This document shows, piece after piece, positions 1 through 7,642 of a stretch of 28,958 nt of DNA; positions within the stretch are counted from its first letter, which is position 1, and each line of letters begins with the position of its first letter. Source of the stretch: DASQWC01 sp035640475 (GTDB lineage: Bacteria; Actinomycetota; JAICYB01). The stretch spans positions 1 to 28,958 of the forward strand of contig DASQWC010000057.1 of the NCBI GenBank assembly GCA_035640475.1, read 5' to 3'. Below the pieces are notes generated by a model. The model did no database searches. It was not told the DNA's origin and was given only the letters and a program-made list of their open reading frames with translations. The translations under genes and the position numbers were made by a program.

Positions 1-1
1 C

Positions 2-229
2 GCCTACGAGATCCTCGACCCCATCCTGGAGGCCTACGTCGAGGAAGATCGATCGCTCGACGAGATCGTCGGGGCCGGATTCGACCGCGAAACCGTGGCG
101 GCCGTCATCCGCATGGTCGACTACAACGAGTACAAGCGGCGACAGTCTCCGCCCGGACCGAAAGTGACCTCGAAAGCATTCGGCCGGGACCGCCGCCTGC
201 CCATCACGAATCGCTTTCTCGACGGTTAG
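2..229 (+). CDS. nadE: NAD+ synthetase (glutamine-dependent), C-terminal fragment
   Basis: Only the last 75 residues are in the window; the gene starts upstream. The frame ends with a run containing SPPGPKVTSKAFGRDRR followed by LPITNRF, the well-conserved tail of bacterial NAD+ synthetases (ATP-dependent amidation of deaminated NAD, the last step of NAD synthesis). Actinobacterial members are usually the long glutaminase-synthetase form, so I infer glutamine dependence; the glutaminase domain is not visible here. The TAG stop at 227-229 overlaps by 3 bp the stop of the convergent peptidase gene, leaving no room for a terminator between them. Identity as a NAD+ synthetase is secure from the tail; the subtype is inference. 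Confidence 0.88.
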   Translation, partial: AYEILDPILEAYVEEDRSLDEIVGAGFDRETVAAVIRMVDYNEYKRRQSPPGPKVTSKAFGRDRRLPITNRFLDG

Positions 230-1542
230 ATCGTCGCAAGCTCGTTCAGGAGCGCACGCGCGCCGATGCGGCCGCGGGTCAACGATTCGAGCGCGTAGCT
301 CTCGTTCGGCGCGTGGATCCGGTCGTCTGGTCCCGCGAACCCCGAGAGCACAGTTGGGATCCCCTTGCGCTTGAGCACACCGAGCAGCGGAAGCGTCCCG
401 CCGAGACGCCACAGTGCCGGCTCCTCTCCGAATGCCTTCGCATACGCGCGCCGTGCGGCGACGATCGCGGGGTCGTCCGGAGCGTAGCCGGCGGCGTCCA
501 CGCCGCCCGTCCAGTCGAAGGAAACCTCTGCTTCAGGGTGCGCAGCTTCTCGAACCAGGCGTTCGATCTCCATGCGCATGTCGTCGTTGCGCTGACCGGG
601 AGCAAGCCGCATCGAGACGAACGCTCTAGCCGACGCCGGAATGACCGTCCGCGGATCGCCCGCCTTGATCTCGTCGATGTCGAGGGAGGACTCCCACCCG
701 GTCATCTCGTAGTAGCGATCACCCGACTCCGGCGCGATCGGCCGCGCACCGACGCGCTTCAGTGCGCGATTTCCGGCCGGCATGTTCGCCCACATCTCGC
801 GTTCGGCCTGCGGGATCGGTTCGATACCCGCGCGCAGTGAATCCGGAAGGAGCCCGTCGTCCCCGTGCCGCAGCGGCCGCAGTGCATCGATCAGCGCGTG
901 CAGGGCGTTGAGCGCGACGCCGCCGTATACCCCCGAGTGCAGGTCGTAGTCGGCCGTTCGCACTTTCACGTACCCCGCAATGACTCCGCGGGCGCCGAGG
1001 GTGATTGTGGCTTTCGATCCGATCGTCCCCGAGTCGTAGATGATGCACGCGGCCGTCGGCTCGTCCCACGCTTCGAGCCAAGGCATGAGGTTGTAGCTGC
1101 CGCGCTCTTCCTCGCCTTCGATCACCACGCGGACGTGCACCGGCAGCTCCCCGGCACGCGCCATCTCGCAGGACTCGTAGAGGAGCGGCCAGAAGTTCCC
1201 CTTGTCGTCGGACGCTCCGCGCGCGTAGATCCGGCCCTCCTTGACGGCCGGCTCGAACGGCGGCGTGTCCCATTCGTCCAGCGGCTCGGGTCCCTGAACG
1301 TCGTAGTGGCCGTAGATCATCACCGTCGGTGCCTGCGGGTTCGCCGCCGCGAGCCGCCCGACCACGAGCGGGTTGCGCTCGGTCGAGACGAGCTCGCACT
1401 CGCCACCGGCGGCGCGAACGAAGTCCGATAGCCAGTGCGCCGCGGCCGAGATGGCCTCCGGGTTGCCCTCGCCGGTCGAGACGGATGGGATCCGCAACAG
1501 CTCCAGCAGGGGGTCGAGGAAAGCCGCGTCCAGGTCGGTCAT
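226..1542 (-). CDS. M20 family metallopeptidase (dipeptidase-like)
   Basis: A 438-residue protein with the M20 di-metal layout: HYDVQ at about 79-83 (first metal His and the Asp behind it), ASDDKGN at 110-116 (bridging Asp), and EGEEE at 142-146 (general base and metal Glu). The end carries the conserved GFAGPDDRIHAPNES stretch with the last metal-binding His. Such enzymes are cytosolic zinc or cobalt hydrolases of dipeptides or acylated amino acids; substrate cannot be read from sequence. The ATG at 1542 has no Shine-Dalgarno sequence, but TAGCTT lies six bases upstream, so the mRNA is probably leaderless. Length fits the M20 dipeptidase group. The gene is divergent from glnA and convergent with nadE. 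Confidence 0.9.
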   Translation of the reverse strand: MTDLDAAFLDPLLELLRIPSVSTGEGNPEAISAAAHWLSDFVRAAGGECELVSTERNPLVVGRLAAANPQAPTVMIYGHYDVQGPEPLDEWDTPPFEPAVKEGRIYARGASDDKGNFWPLLYESCEMARAGELPVHVRVVIEGEEERGSYNLMPWLEAWDEPTAACIIYDSGTIGSKATITLGARGVIAGYVKVRTADYDLHSGVYGGVALNALHALIDALRPLRHGDDGLLPDSLRAGIEPIPQAEREMWANMPAGNRALKRVGARPIAPESGDRYYEMTGWESSLDIDEIKAGDPRTVIPASARAFVSMRLAPGQRNDDMRMEIERLVREAAHPEAEVSFDWTGGVDAAGYAPDDPAIVAARRAYAKAFGEEPALWRLGGTLPLLGVLKRKGIPTVLSGFAGPDDRIHAPNESYALESLTRGRIGARALLNELATI

Positions 1543-1548
1543 CGACCG

Positions 1549-1554
1549 AAGCTA
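1549..1554 (-). promoter_or_regulatory. Candidate -10 element for the M20 peptidase (leaderless)
   Basis: TAGCTT on the minus strand fits the actinobacterial TANNNT -10 pattern and ends six bases before the ATG, so transcription would begin at or next to the start codon. No convincing -35 is visible. Confidence 0.45.
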
Positions 1555-1594
1555 CCAGCACGGCCGCAGCCTCGATCCGTACCTCGGCCTGCGC

Positions 1595-1632
1595 GTTTAC
1601 CTTCCCGTAACATCCGGTTACCGCTCGGCAAC
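1595..1632 (+). promoter_or_regulatory. GlnR-like nitrogen-control box upstream of glnA
   Basis: Four half-sites stand in a row: TTTAC (1596-1600), GTAAC (1607-1611), GTTAC (1617-1621) and GCAAC (1628-1632), with spacers of 6, 5 and 6 bases. This puts an AC dinucleotide on the same helical face every 10-11 bp. The actinobacterial GlnR consensus is a series of gTnAC-n6-GaAAC units, so this is close, with one spacer shorter by a base. A TANNNT element follows at 1643-1648. Binding by GlnR is inference from pattern and from the target gene; no glnR gene is in the window. Confidence 0.6.
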
Positions 1633-1642
1633 CACCGTCCCC

Positions 1643-1648
1643 TATGCT
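1643..1648 (+). promoter_or_regulatory. Candidate -10 of glnA
   Basis: TATGCT matches TANNNT and lies 35 bp before the glnA ATG. The -35 position would fall at the end of the GlnR-like box, an arrangement expected of an activated promoter with a poor -35. Confidence 0.4.
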
Positions 1649-1683
1649 GCACGGCGTTTGATACCGCTTAGGGAGGACTGACC

Positions 1684-3105
1684 ATGGCGAAAGCGGCCGA
1701 CGTACTGAAGATCGTCAAGGACTCGGGAGCCGAGGTCGTCGACCTTCGCTTCTGCGATCTCCCCGGTCTGATGCAGCACTTCTCGATCCCCGCGCACGAG
1801 CTCACAGAGGAAGGCTTCGAGGACGGCTACGGCTTCGACGGGTCGTCGATTCGTGGGTTCCAAGAGATCCAAGAGTCGGACATGCTCCTGATCCCGGACG
1901 CCGACAGCGCGTACGTCGATCCCTTCCGCGAGCACGTCACCGTCAACATCAACTGCTTCGTGAAGGACCCGGTGACCGGCGAGTGGTACACGCGCGACCC
2001 GCGCGGTATCGCTCGCAAGGCCGAGGCGTACTTGAAAGAGTCCGGGACGGCCGACATCTCGTATTGGGGTCCCGAGCCCGAGTTCTACCTCTTCGACTCG
2101 ATTCGCTTCGACCAGAACCAGCACGAGGGCTACTACCACATCGACGAGGTCGAAGGTGCGTGGACCTCGGGCCGTGAAGAGCCGGGCGGCAACAAGGGCT
2201 ACAAGCCCCGCTACAAGGAGGGCTACTTCCCCGTCCCGCCCATGGACCACTACCAGGACATCCGCACCGAGATGATGCTCAAGCTCATTGCGGCGGGCGT
2301 GAACGTCGAGGTCCAGCACCACGAGGTCGGGACGGCCGGCCAAGCCGAGATCGATATGGGCTTCGGGTCCCTGTTGCAGCAGGCCGACCGCGTGATGCTC
2401 CTCAAATACGTCGTGAAGAACGTGGCGTTCGCGCGCGGCAAGACGGCGACCTTCATGCCGAAGCCGATCTTCATGGACAACGGCTCCGGTATGCACGTGC
2501 ACCAGTCGCTGTGGAAGGACGGCAAGAACCTGATGTTCGATGAGACCGGCTACGCGCAGCTCTCCGATAGCGCGCGCTACTACGCCGGCGGGTTGCTGCA
2601 GCACGCGGCGTCGATTCTCGCAATCGCGGCACCGACGACGAACTCGTATCGCCGGCTCGTGCCGGGCTACGAGGCGCCGGTCAACCTCGTTTACTCGCAG
2701 CGCAACCGGTCGGCATGTGTGCGCATCCCGCTGTATTCGCGATCGGAGAAGGCGAAGCGGCTCGAGTTCCGTCCGCCGGACCCGTCGGCCAACCCGTACC
2801 TCGCGTTCGCGGCCATGCTCATGGCCGGCCTCGACGGGATCATGAACAAGATCGATCCGGGCGAAGCCGTCGACAAGAACATCTACGACCTTCCGCCGGA
2901 AGAGGCGGCCGGGATTCCGACTGTGCCGTCTTCGCTCGAGGAGTCGCTGCGTGCCCTCGAGGACGACCACGACTACCTGCTCCGCGGTGACGTGTTCACC
3001 GAGGACGTCATCCAGTCGTGGCTCAGCTACAAGTGGGAGAACGAGGTCGACGCGGTGCGGCTGCGTCCGCACCCCCATGAGTTCGCCCTCTACTTCGATC
3101 TGTAA
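1684..3105 (+). CDS. glnA: Type I glutamine synthetase
   Basis: A 473-residue enzyme making glutamine from glutamate, ammonia and ATP; it acts in the cytosol as a dodecamer. Recognisable parts are the beta-grasp N-terminus with GYGFDGSSIRGF, the metal and glutamate site GPEPEFYLFD, the HVHQSLW ATP-site segment, the NRSACVRIP active-site loop and LEFRPPDPSANPYLAF. The adenylylation loop DKNIYDLPPEE is intact with Tyr401 (codon 2884-2886), as in the covalently regulated GSI-beta form, and the modifying enzyme GlnE is encoded just downstream on the other strand. The ATG at 1684 is preceded by GGGAGG at 1671-1676, a good ribosome site. A GlnR-like box lies in the upstream region. Confidence 0.98.
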   Translation: MAKAADVLKIVKDSGAEVVDLRFCDLPGLMQHFSIPAHELTEEGFEDGYGFDGSSIRGFQEIQESDMLLIPDADSAYVDPFREHVTVNINCFVKDPVTGEWYTRDPRGIARKAEAYLKESGTADISYWGPEPEFYLFDSIRFDQNQHEGYYHIDEVEGAWTSGREEPGGNKGYKPRYKEGYFPVPPMDHYQDIRTEMMLKLIAAGVNVEVQHHEVGTAGQAEIDMGFGSLLQQADRVMLLKYVVKNVAFARGKTATFMPKPIFMDNGSGMHVHQSLWKDGKNLMFDETGYAQLSDSARYYAGGLLQHAASILAIAAPTTNSYRRLVPGYEAPVNLVYSQRNRSACVRIPLYSRSEKAKRLEFRPPDPSANPYLAFAAMLMAGLDGIMNKIDPGEAVDKNIYDLPPEEAAGIPTVPSSLEESLRALEDDHDYLLRGDVFTEDVIQSWLSYKWENEVDAVRLRPHPHEFALYFDL

Positions 3106-3134
3106 GCGCTCGTTAACATCTGACATCTCGAAAA

Positions 3135-3151
3135 GCCCTGCTCAGCAGGGC
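3135..3151 (+). terminator. Short GC hairpin after glnA
   Basis: GCCCTGC-TCA-GCAGGGC forms a perfect 7-bp stem with a 3-base loop, 30 bases after the glnA stop. Only a weak T-rich tail follows, so it may stabilise the 3' end or attenuate readthrough into the VOC gene rather than terminate fully. Confidence 0.45.
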
Positions 3152-3166
3152 CTCTTGCTCAGGGCC

Positions 3167-3610
3167 ATGACGCTTCCGCGGATGGACAACATCCTCATCG
3201 TCGTCGACGACCTCGACGCTGCCATCGCGTTCTTTGCCGAGCTCGGGATGGAGCTCGAGGGTCGCACGATAGTCGAGGGAAGTTCGGTGGACCGGATCGT
3301 CGGGATCGACGGCGTCCGGTCCGAGATCGCCATGATGCGGACCCCCGACGGCCACGGCCGGCTCGAGCTGGACAAGTTCCACGCACCGCCGGCGATCAGA
3401 TCGGAGCCGCAAGACGTACCGGTCAACACGCTGGGTATCCGACGAATCATGTTCGCGGTCGAAGACATCGAGGACGTCCTCGCTCGGCTGAAGACCAAAG
3501 GTGCCGAACTCTTGGGCGAGGTGACGCGGATAGAGGACGCCGGCTATCTGATGTGCTACGTCCGCGGCCCCGAAGGCATCATGGTCGGACTGGCGCAGCA
3601 GCTCGGCTGA
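3167..3610 (+). CDS. VOC (glyoxalase/dioxygenase fold) family protein
   Basis: A 147-residue protein starting MTLPRMDNILIVVDDL, with two beta-alpha-beta-beta-beta units typical of the vicinal oxygen chelate fold: the first opens with NILIVVDDLDAAIAFFAELG, the second with IRRIMFAVEDIEDVLARL, and the end YVRGPEGIMVGLAQ carries the usual last-strand Glu. This fold hosts glyoxalases, antibiotic-resistance and isomerase functions; the substrate is unknown. The open frame reaches back into glnA, but that part is antifamily junk, so I start at ATG 3167 (ATG 3182 is the alternative). It lies 61 bp behind glnA and may be read with it. It is convergent with glnE. Confidence 0.82.
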   Translation: MTLPRMDNILIVVDDLDAAIAFFAELGMELEGRTIVEGSSVDRIVGIDGVRSEIAMMRTPDGHGRLELDKFHAPPAIRSEPQDVPVNTLGIRRIMFAVEDIEDVLARLKTKGAELLGEVTRIEDAGYLMCYVRGPEGIMVGLAQQLG

Positions 3611-3632
3611 CTGCTCGGTAGGAACTGCGGAC

Positions 3633-6470
3633 TCATTCCTCGCCGTAGAAGAGACGATCGGTGACACGGCGCGCGCGCCGGGTCACTCGTCTGTACCGCT
3701 CCAAGAGTTTCGAGCGAGAGAGTCGCCCGTAGCCGAGGCTCCGCGAGAGCCGCTCGAGCTCGTCGTCCCGAGCCGGTAGCGAATCCGTCGCGAGACCGCG
3801 CAGCAAGAACATGTGGTTCCGGACGCGATTGAGCAAGAAGTAGGCGTCCTTCAGCCACGTCGCATCGCGGTCGGCGATCAGGCCGGCCTCCTCGACTGCC
3901 TCGATCGCGTTGAGCGTATTCGACGTCCGGAGGCGCGTATGCGTGTGCGCGTACCGCATCTGCTGGAGCTGCACGGTGAACTCGATATCCGCAAGGCCGC
4001 CGACGCCGAGCTTCACCTGGTAGCGCGGGTCTTCCGTCGCTTTGACGCGCTCGCGCTCGATGCGCGCCTTCATCTTTCGGATCTCGTCGATCTCGTCGGC
4101 GCTGAGCGCCGCCCTCCAGACCTTCGCTGCAACTGCGTCGATCAGCCTGTTGCTGAGCTGGCGATCGCCGGACACGTGCCGGGCTCTGGTGAGTGCCTGG
4201 AACTCCCACAACGATGCCCATCGCTGGTAATAGACGAGATAGCTCTCGAGCGACCTCACGATCGGGCCGCTGCGTCCTTCCGGACGAATCTCGGCGTCGA
4301 CCTTGAAGATCGGCGGCGTCGCACCGAGCAGCGAGATGATCCGCTCCGCGACGCCCGCGTAGAAGAGGCGAGCATCCGTGCCGTCCGGACACCGGTCGTC
4401 CCGCTCGTAGACGAACATCACGTCGAGATCGCTCGCATAGCTCAGCTCGCGGCCCCCGAGCCGTCCCATCCCGACGACGGCGAAGCCGCCCGGCGGCTCG
4501 CCGCCGGTCCTTTCGGCCGCTTCCGCCGTCGCCAGCGCGAGCGCGGCGTCCATGCACGAATCAGCGACGTCGGAGAGCTCGGCACCCGTGCCGACGAACG
4601 AGCTGTGATCGGCTCCCGCGGCGACGTCGTGCGTTGCCAGCCGTAGAAAGTGTCCTTCCTTGAACCGGCGCAGTGCGCCCAGTGCGGCATCCGTGGAGCC
4701 GGCGCGCCGGACGAGCGCGACCGCGTGCGAGCGCGCGTCGTACTCGCGCGTCGAGCGCTCCGAGTGCAATGCGGCAATCAGACTCGGATCGCGCTGAAGC
4801 AATGCGGCGAGAACCGGTCCGGTCCCCAGCGCCTTGCACACCTGTTCGACGACGGGCGGCTCATCGCGAAGGATCGGAAGCACATGCGGGAGCGCGTCGA
4901 GCTCCTTGGCCAGGTCGGTCAGACGGAGCGTCCCGAGGTCGGGCTCCGGCGTCTCGGCCATCCACGAGAGCACGCCGGGCATGATCGCCCGGAACAACCG
5001 TGCCCGTCGCGTTGCTCCCGCCGTCATCTCGGCGATGGCTTCGCGCACCCGCGGCGGACGGTCGAACCCAAGCGCGGACAAGCGCTCGTCTGCTTCCTCG
5101 GCCGACAGCGCCGGGCGGACCGACGGCACGGCAGCGTATGCCTCCATCAGCGGCCGGTAGAACAGCCGCTCGTGAATAGTGCGAACCACGGTCGTCGTTC
5201 GTGACCAGGCATCCTCGAATCGCTCGAGCGCCGATCCCTCGGCCGAATCGCGGAGGAGCAAACCGCGCGCGAGGTGCTCGAGCTTGACCCGGGATCGCGG
5301 AAGCGTATGCGTCTGCCGTCCGGCCTCGAGCTGGAGACGGTGCTCGGTGTGACGCAGGAAGATATACGCCTCGACCAGCTTGGCGACGTCCTCATCTCCA
5401 ACGAAGCCGCCGCTCCCCAAAGCCTCGAGCGCTTCGAGCGTGCTTCGCGAGCGCAGCTGCGGATGGTGACGGCCGTGAACCAGTTGCAAGAGCTGGACGG
5501 CAAACTCCACATCGCGGATGCCGCCCGGGCCGAGCTTCACTTCCTGGGCCCCCGTGCCGCGCCGAACGATCTCTTGCTCGGCGCGCGCCTTCAGCGCACG
5601 GACTTGCTCGATGGCCTCCGGCGCGAGTCGCTCCGGCCAGACGTACGGTTGGATCATCCGAAGGAATGCAGATGACGTTCCACGATCACCGACGGCGGCC
5701 CGGCACTTGATCAGCGACTGGAACTCCCAGACCTGAGCCCACCGTTTGTAGTACTCGGCATACGCGCCGAGGGAGCGAACAAGCGGCCCGTCGCGACCTT
5801 CGGGACGGAGATCGGCATCGACACGGAAGAGAACCGGCGGACCGCTCATCGCCTCCATCACGCTGCGCGCGGCACGCTCGGCAGCTTGGATGTCGCAGTC
5901 GCCGGCGGCGAACAGTACGTCGATATCGGAGGCGTAATTGAGCTCGTCCCCTCCCCACTTCCCCATCGCCATCACGGCAATCGGAAGGCCGTCGGCCGCT
6001 TCGGCGAGCACGCGAGTCATGCATTCGTCGGCAAGGCTCGACAGCGCCGTCGCCGAGATCCGAAACGACTCCTCAGTCGGCTCTGCGGTCAGGTCCCGCG
6101 CGGCAATGCGGACGATCCCGGCGTCGCGGAACGCTCGCACGTCGGCCCGCTCCTGGAGTGGATCACCGAGCAACTCCCCGGAAAGACCGTGCGTGCGCTC
6201 GATGAGCTCGGTGAGGTATTCGCTGAATCCGAGGACATGCAGCAGCGGGCGGGCAGCATCGGGACTCGTCAGGGCCCGGCCGACGACGTCACCGCCCAGC
6301 CGATGAAGGCGACGGAGGCCGGCGTCCGGATCGGCACCCTCACCGATCACGCCGATCAGCTCGAGCCAGCGGTCGTCCTGACGCCAGCCCGAGGGAAGCT
6401 CGACGAGCGAGCGATCCGGAGTTCTGAAACCGTGACGGGCGAGGAGCGCGGCGTCGCCGGCCCGGCTCAA
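3633..6470 (-). CDS. glnE: Bifunctional glutamine synthetase adenylyltransferase / adenylyl-removing enzyme
   Basis: A 945-residue GlnE with the expected duplicated architecture. The N-terminal half (deadenylylase) has a nucleotidyltransferase motif GKWGGDELNYASDIDVLF with Asp182 and Asp184; the C-terminal half (adenylylase) repeats it as GRLGGRELSYASDLDVMF with Asp681 and Asp683. Each is followed by the helical GlnE/GlnD-associated region. It attaches AMP to, or removes it from, the glnA tyrosine and so sets glutamine synthetase activity by nitrogen state. The start codon is TTG at 6470, overlapping the TGA of the upstream tetR-type gene in a TTGA; I see no good ribosome site, so translational coupling is likely. 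Length is normal for actinobacterial GlnE. Confidence 0.97.
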   Translation of the reverse strand: MSRAGDAALLARHGFRTPDRSLVELPSGWRQDDRWLELIGVIGEGADPDAGLRRLHRLGGDVVGRALTSPDAARPLLHVLGFSEYLTELIERTHGLSGELLGDPLQERADVRAFRDAGIVRIAARDLTAEPTEESFRISATALSSLADECMTRVLAEAADGLPIAVMAMGKWGGDELNYASDIDVLFAAGDCDIQAAERAARSVMEAMSGPPVLFRVDADLRPEGRDGPLVRSLGAYAEYYKRWAQVWEFQSLIKCRAAVGDRGTSSAFLRMIQPYVWPERLAPEAIEQVRALKARAEQEIVRRGTGAQEVKLGPGGIRDVEFAVQLLQLVHGRHHPQLRSRSTLEALEALGSGGFVGDEDVAKLVEAYIFLRHTEHRLQLEAGRQTHTLPRSRVKLEHLARGLLLRDSAEGSALERFEDAWSRTTTVVRTIHERLFYRPLMEAYAAVPSVRPALSAEEADERLSALGFDRPPRVREAIAEMTAGATRRARLFRAIMPGVLSWMAETPEPDLGTLRLTDLAKELDALPHVLPILRDEPPVVEQVCKALGTGPVLAALLQRDPSLIAALHSERSTREYDARSHAVALVRRAGSTDAALGALRRFKEGHFLRLATHDVAAGADHSSFVGTGAELSDVADSCMDAALALATAEAAERTGGEPPGGFAVVGMGRLGGRELSYASDLDVMFVYERDDRCPDGTDARLFYAGVAERIISLLGATPPIFKVDAEIRPEGRSGPIVRSLESYLVYYQRWASLWEFQALTRARHVSGDRQLSNRLIDAVAAKVWRAALSADEIDEIRKMKARIERERVKATEDPRYQVKLGVGGLADIEFTVQLQQMRYAHTHTRLRTSNTLNAIEAVEEAGLIADRDATWLKDAYFLLNRVRNHMFLLRGLATDSLPARDDELERLSRSLGYGRLSRSKLLERYRRVTRRARRVTDRLFYGEE

Positions 6471-7189
6471 GACGTGCGGGACGAAACCGCAGGCTTGGCC
6501 GAGGCGCCGTCGGGTGCCGCGCCGACCTTGTCGCGCAACCGCTTGAGTTCGGATGTGAGCTCGACTTCGTCACGCAGGTCCTGGACGCGCACGGTTTGCG
6601 CGCCGATCAACCCCCCGAGGCAGAAGTCGATCGTCTCCTGAATCGCACGATCGAGGTCGCGATCGCCGGACGCGAAGTAATCACGCGTGAGCTGGTTGAT
6701 CACGCCGGAGATCGCCCGTGCGGGATAGACGGCGTCGGTGCGGCGGACGAGTCCCTTCTCCATCGCTTCTGTGATATGGCGCGCGGTATCGAGCATGTGG
6801 ATCCGGCCCGCGTCCCGTCGCGTCTGCCGGACACGAGCCTGCTCGTGGTCGAGCAGCGCGAAGACGTGCACATTACGAACGATGAAGTCGAAGGACGCAA
6901 CGATGCCTTTCGCGATTCGCCTGACGGGGTCGGGCTCGTCGGCGATGAACGCTCCCTGGAAGTGCCGCAGGCGTCGTGTGGTGTCCTCGAGGATCTCCCG
7001 GAACAGCTCGTCCTTCGACTCGAAGTACCAGTAGAAGACGCCCTGGCCGACGCCGACATGGCCGACGATGTCTGAGACGCGCGTGCGGCTGAATCCCTGG
7101 TTGGCGGCGAGCATCACCGCCGCCTCCATGAGCTCCCCGCGCCGGCGCGCGCCGGCGGGAGTCCGCCGCTGCCCGTCCCGTTGACTCAC
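6467..7189 (-). CDS. TetR/AcrR family transcriptional regulator
   Basis: A 240-residue regulator. Residues about 15-65 hold the TetR DNA-binding domain: a helix with LMEAAVMLAANQGF, then TRVSDIVGHVGVGQGVFYWYFESKDELF, which is the classic turn and recognition-helix block. The rest is a helical ligand/dimer domain that I cannot assign, followed by a basic disordered tail. Start is GTG at 7189, six bases behind a TACACT -10, so the transcript is probably leaderless. Its stop overlaps the glnE start, making a tetR-glnE operon. The regulator may therefore control its own promoter and hence glnE; its ligand is unknown. Confidence 0.92.
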   Translation of the reverse strand: MSQRDGQRRTPAGARRRGELMEAAVMLAANQGFSRTRVSDIVGHVGVGQGVFYWYFESKDELFREILEDTTRRLRHFQGAFIADEPDPVRRIAKGIVASFDFIVRNVHVFALLDHEQARVRQTRRDAGRIHMLDTARHITEAMEKGLVRRTDAVYPARAISGVINQLTRDYFASGDRDLDRAIQETIDFCLGGLIGAQTVRVQDLRDEVELTSELKRLRDKVGAAPDGASAKPAVSSRTS

Positions 7190-7195
7190 GGGTCA

Positions 7196-7224
7196 AGTGT
7201 AGAGCCCGTGCTCAGGAGCGGAAA
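7196..7224 (-). promoter_or_regulatory. Promoter of the tetR-glnE operon (leaderless)
   Basis: On the minus strand TTTCCG (7219-7224), a 17-base spacer and TACACT (7196-7201) are followed after six bases by the GTG start. The -10 fits TANNNT well, the -35 matches only half of TTGACA. It sits between the rnpB terminator and tetR, so it is the only visible promoter for glnE. Confidence 0.5.
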
Positions 7225-7233
7225 GCACGGGTG

Positions 7234-7269
7234 AAAAGCAAGAGGCCCCGTCAGCTGCGCGGGGCCTCT
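7234..7269 (-). terminator. Intrinsic terminator of rnpB
   Basis: AGAGGCCCCG pairs perfectly with CGGGGCCTCT (10 bp, 9-base loop), and on the minus strand TGCTTTT follows at once. It starts directly after the 3' end of rnpB, the textbook layout of a rho-independent terminator. Confidence 0.88.
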
Positions 7270-7270
7270 C

Positions 7271-7632
7271 GGAGGCTGTCGTCCTATAGGCGGGATCCTG
7301 TCCCGGCGACCCCTCACGGGGACGACGGCGGCGACCATCCCTCTCCGCGACGCGTTACCGCGCCGCTGTAGCGGCCTACCCGGGAGCGTTGGGCGGGCCA
7401 CCCGCTCCCTGCTTGGCCTTGCTCCGGACGGGGGCGCCAGCCGGTCCGGTCACCCGGACCACTGGTGGGCTCTTACCCCACCGTTTCACCCTTACCAGCA
7501 GAAGCTGGCGGTTTGTTTTCTGCGGCGTTGCCCCTGGGTCTCCCCACCTGGGCGTTACCCAGCGTCCTGCCCTTCGGAGTCCCGACCTTCCTCGGTAAGA
7601 GCCAGTTACAGGGGCGGCCTGACGGCCGATCC
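7271..7632 (-). ncRNA. rnpB: RNase P RNA, bacterial type A
   Basis: Read on the minus strand, this about 362-nt region carries the conserved core of the tRNA 5'-maturation ribozyme: GAGGAAGGTCGGGACTCC near the 5' end, GGGCAGGACGCTGGGTAACG, GCCGCAGAAAACAAACCGCC, GGTAAGGGTGAAACGGTG, TAAGAGCCCACCAG, CCGGAGCAAGGCCAAG, GGGTAGGCCGCT and GACAGGATCCCGCC at the 3' end. CGGGA near the 5' end pairs with TCCCG near the 3' end, where most species have other bases, which shows compensated pairing in P2. P1 can be drawn as GGA(UC)GGCCGUC with GACAGCCUCC, with one C.A mismatch, and sets the ends. It begins 10 bp behind the phosphatase stop codon. No strong own promoter is visible, so part of it may come from processing of a longer transcript. 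Confidence 0.96.
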
Positions 7633-7642
7633 TGAAGAGCTC

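Noticed and set aside
1642..3126. Long minus-strand open frame (494 codons) opposite glnA
   Set aside because: It mirrors the high-GC codon bias of glnA in the opposite frame, is Val/Arg/Leu-rich without any family motif, and covers all of a certain gene.
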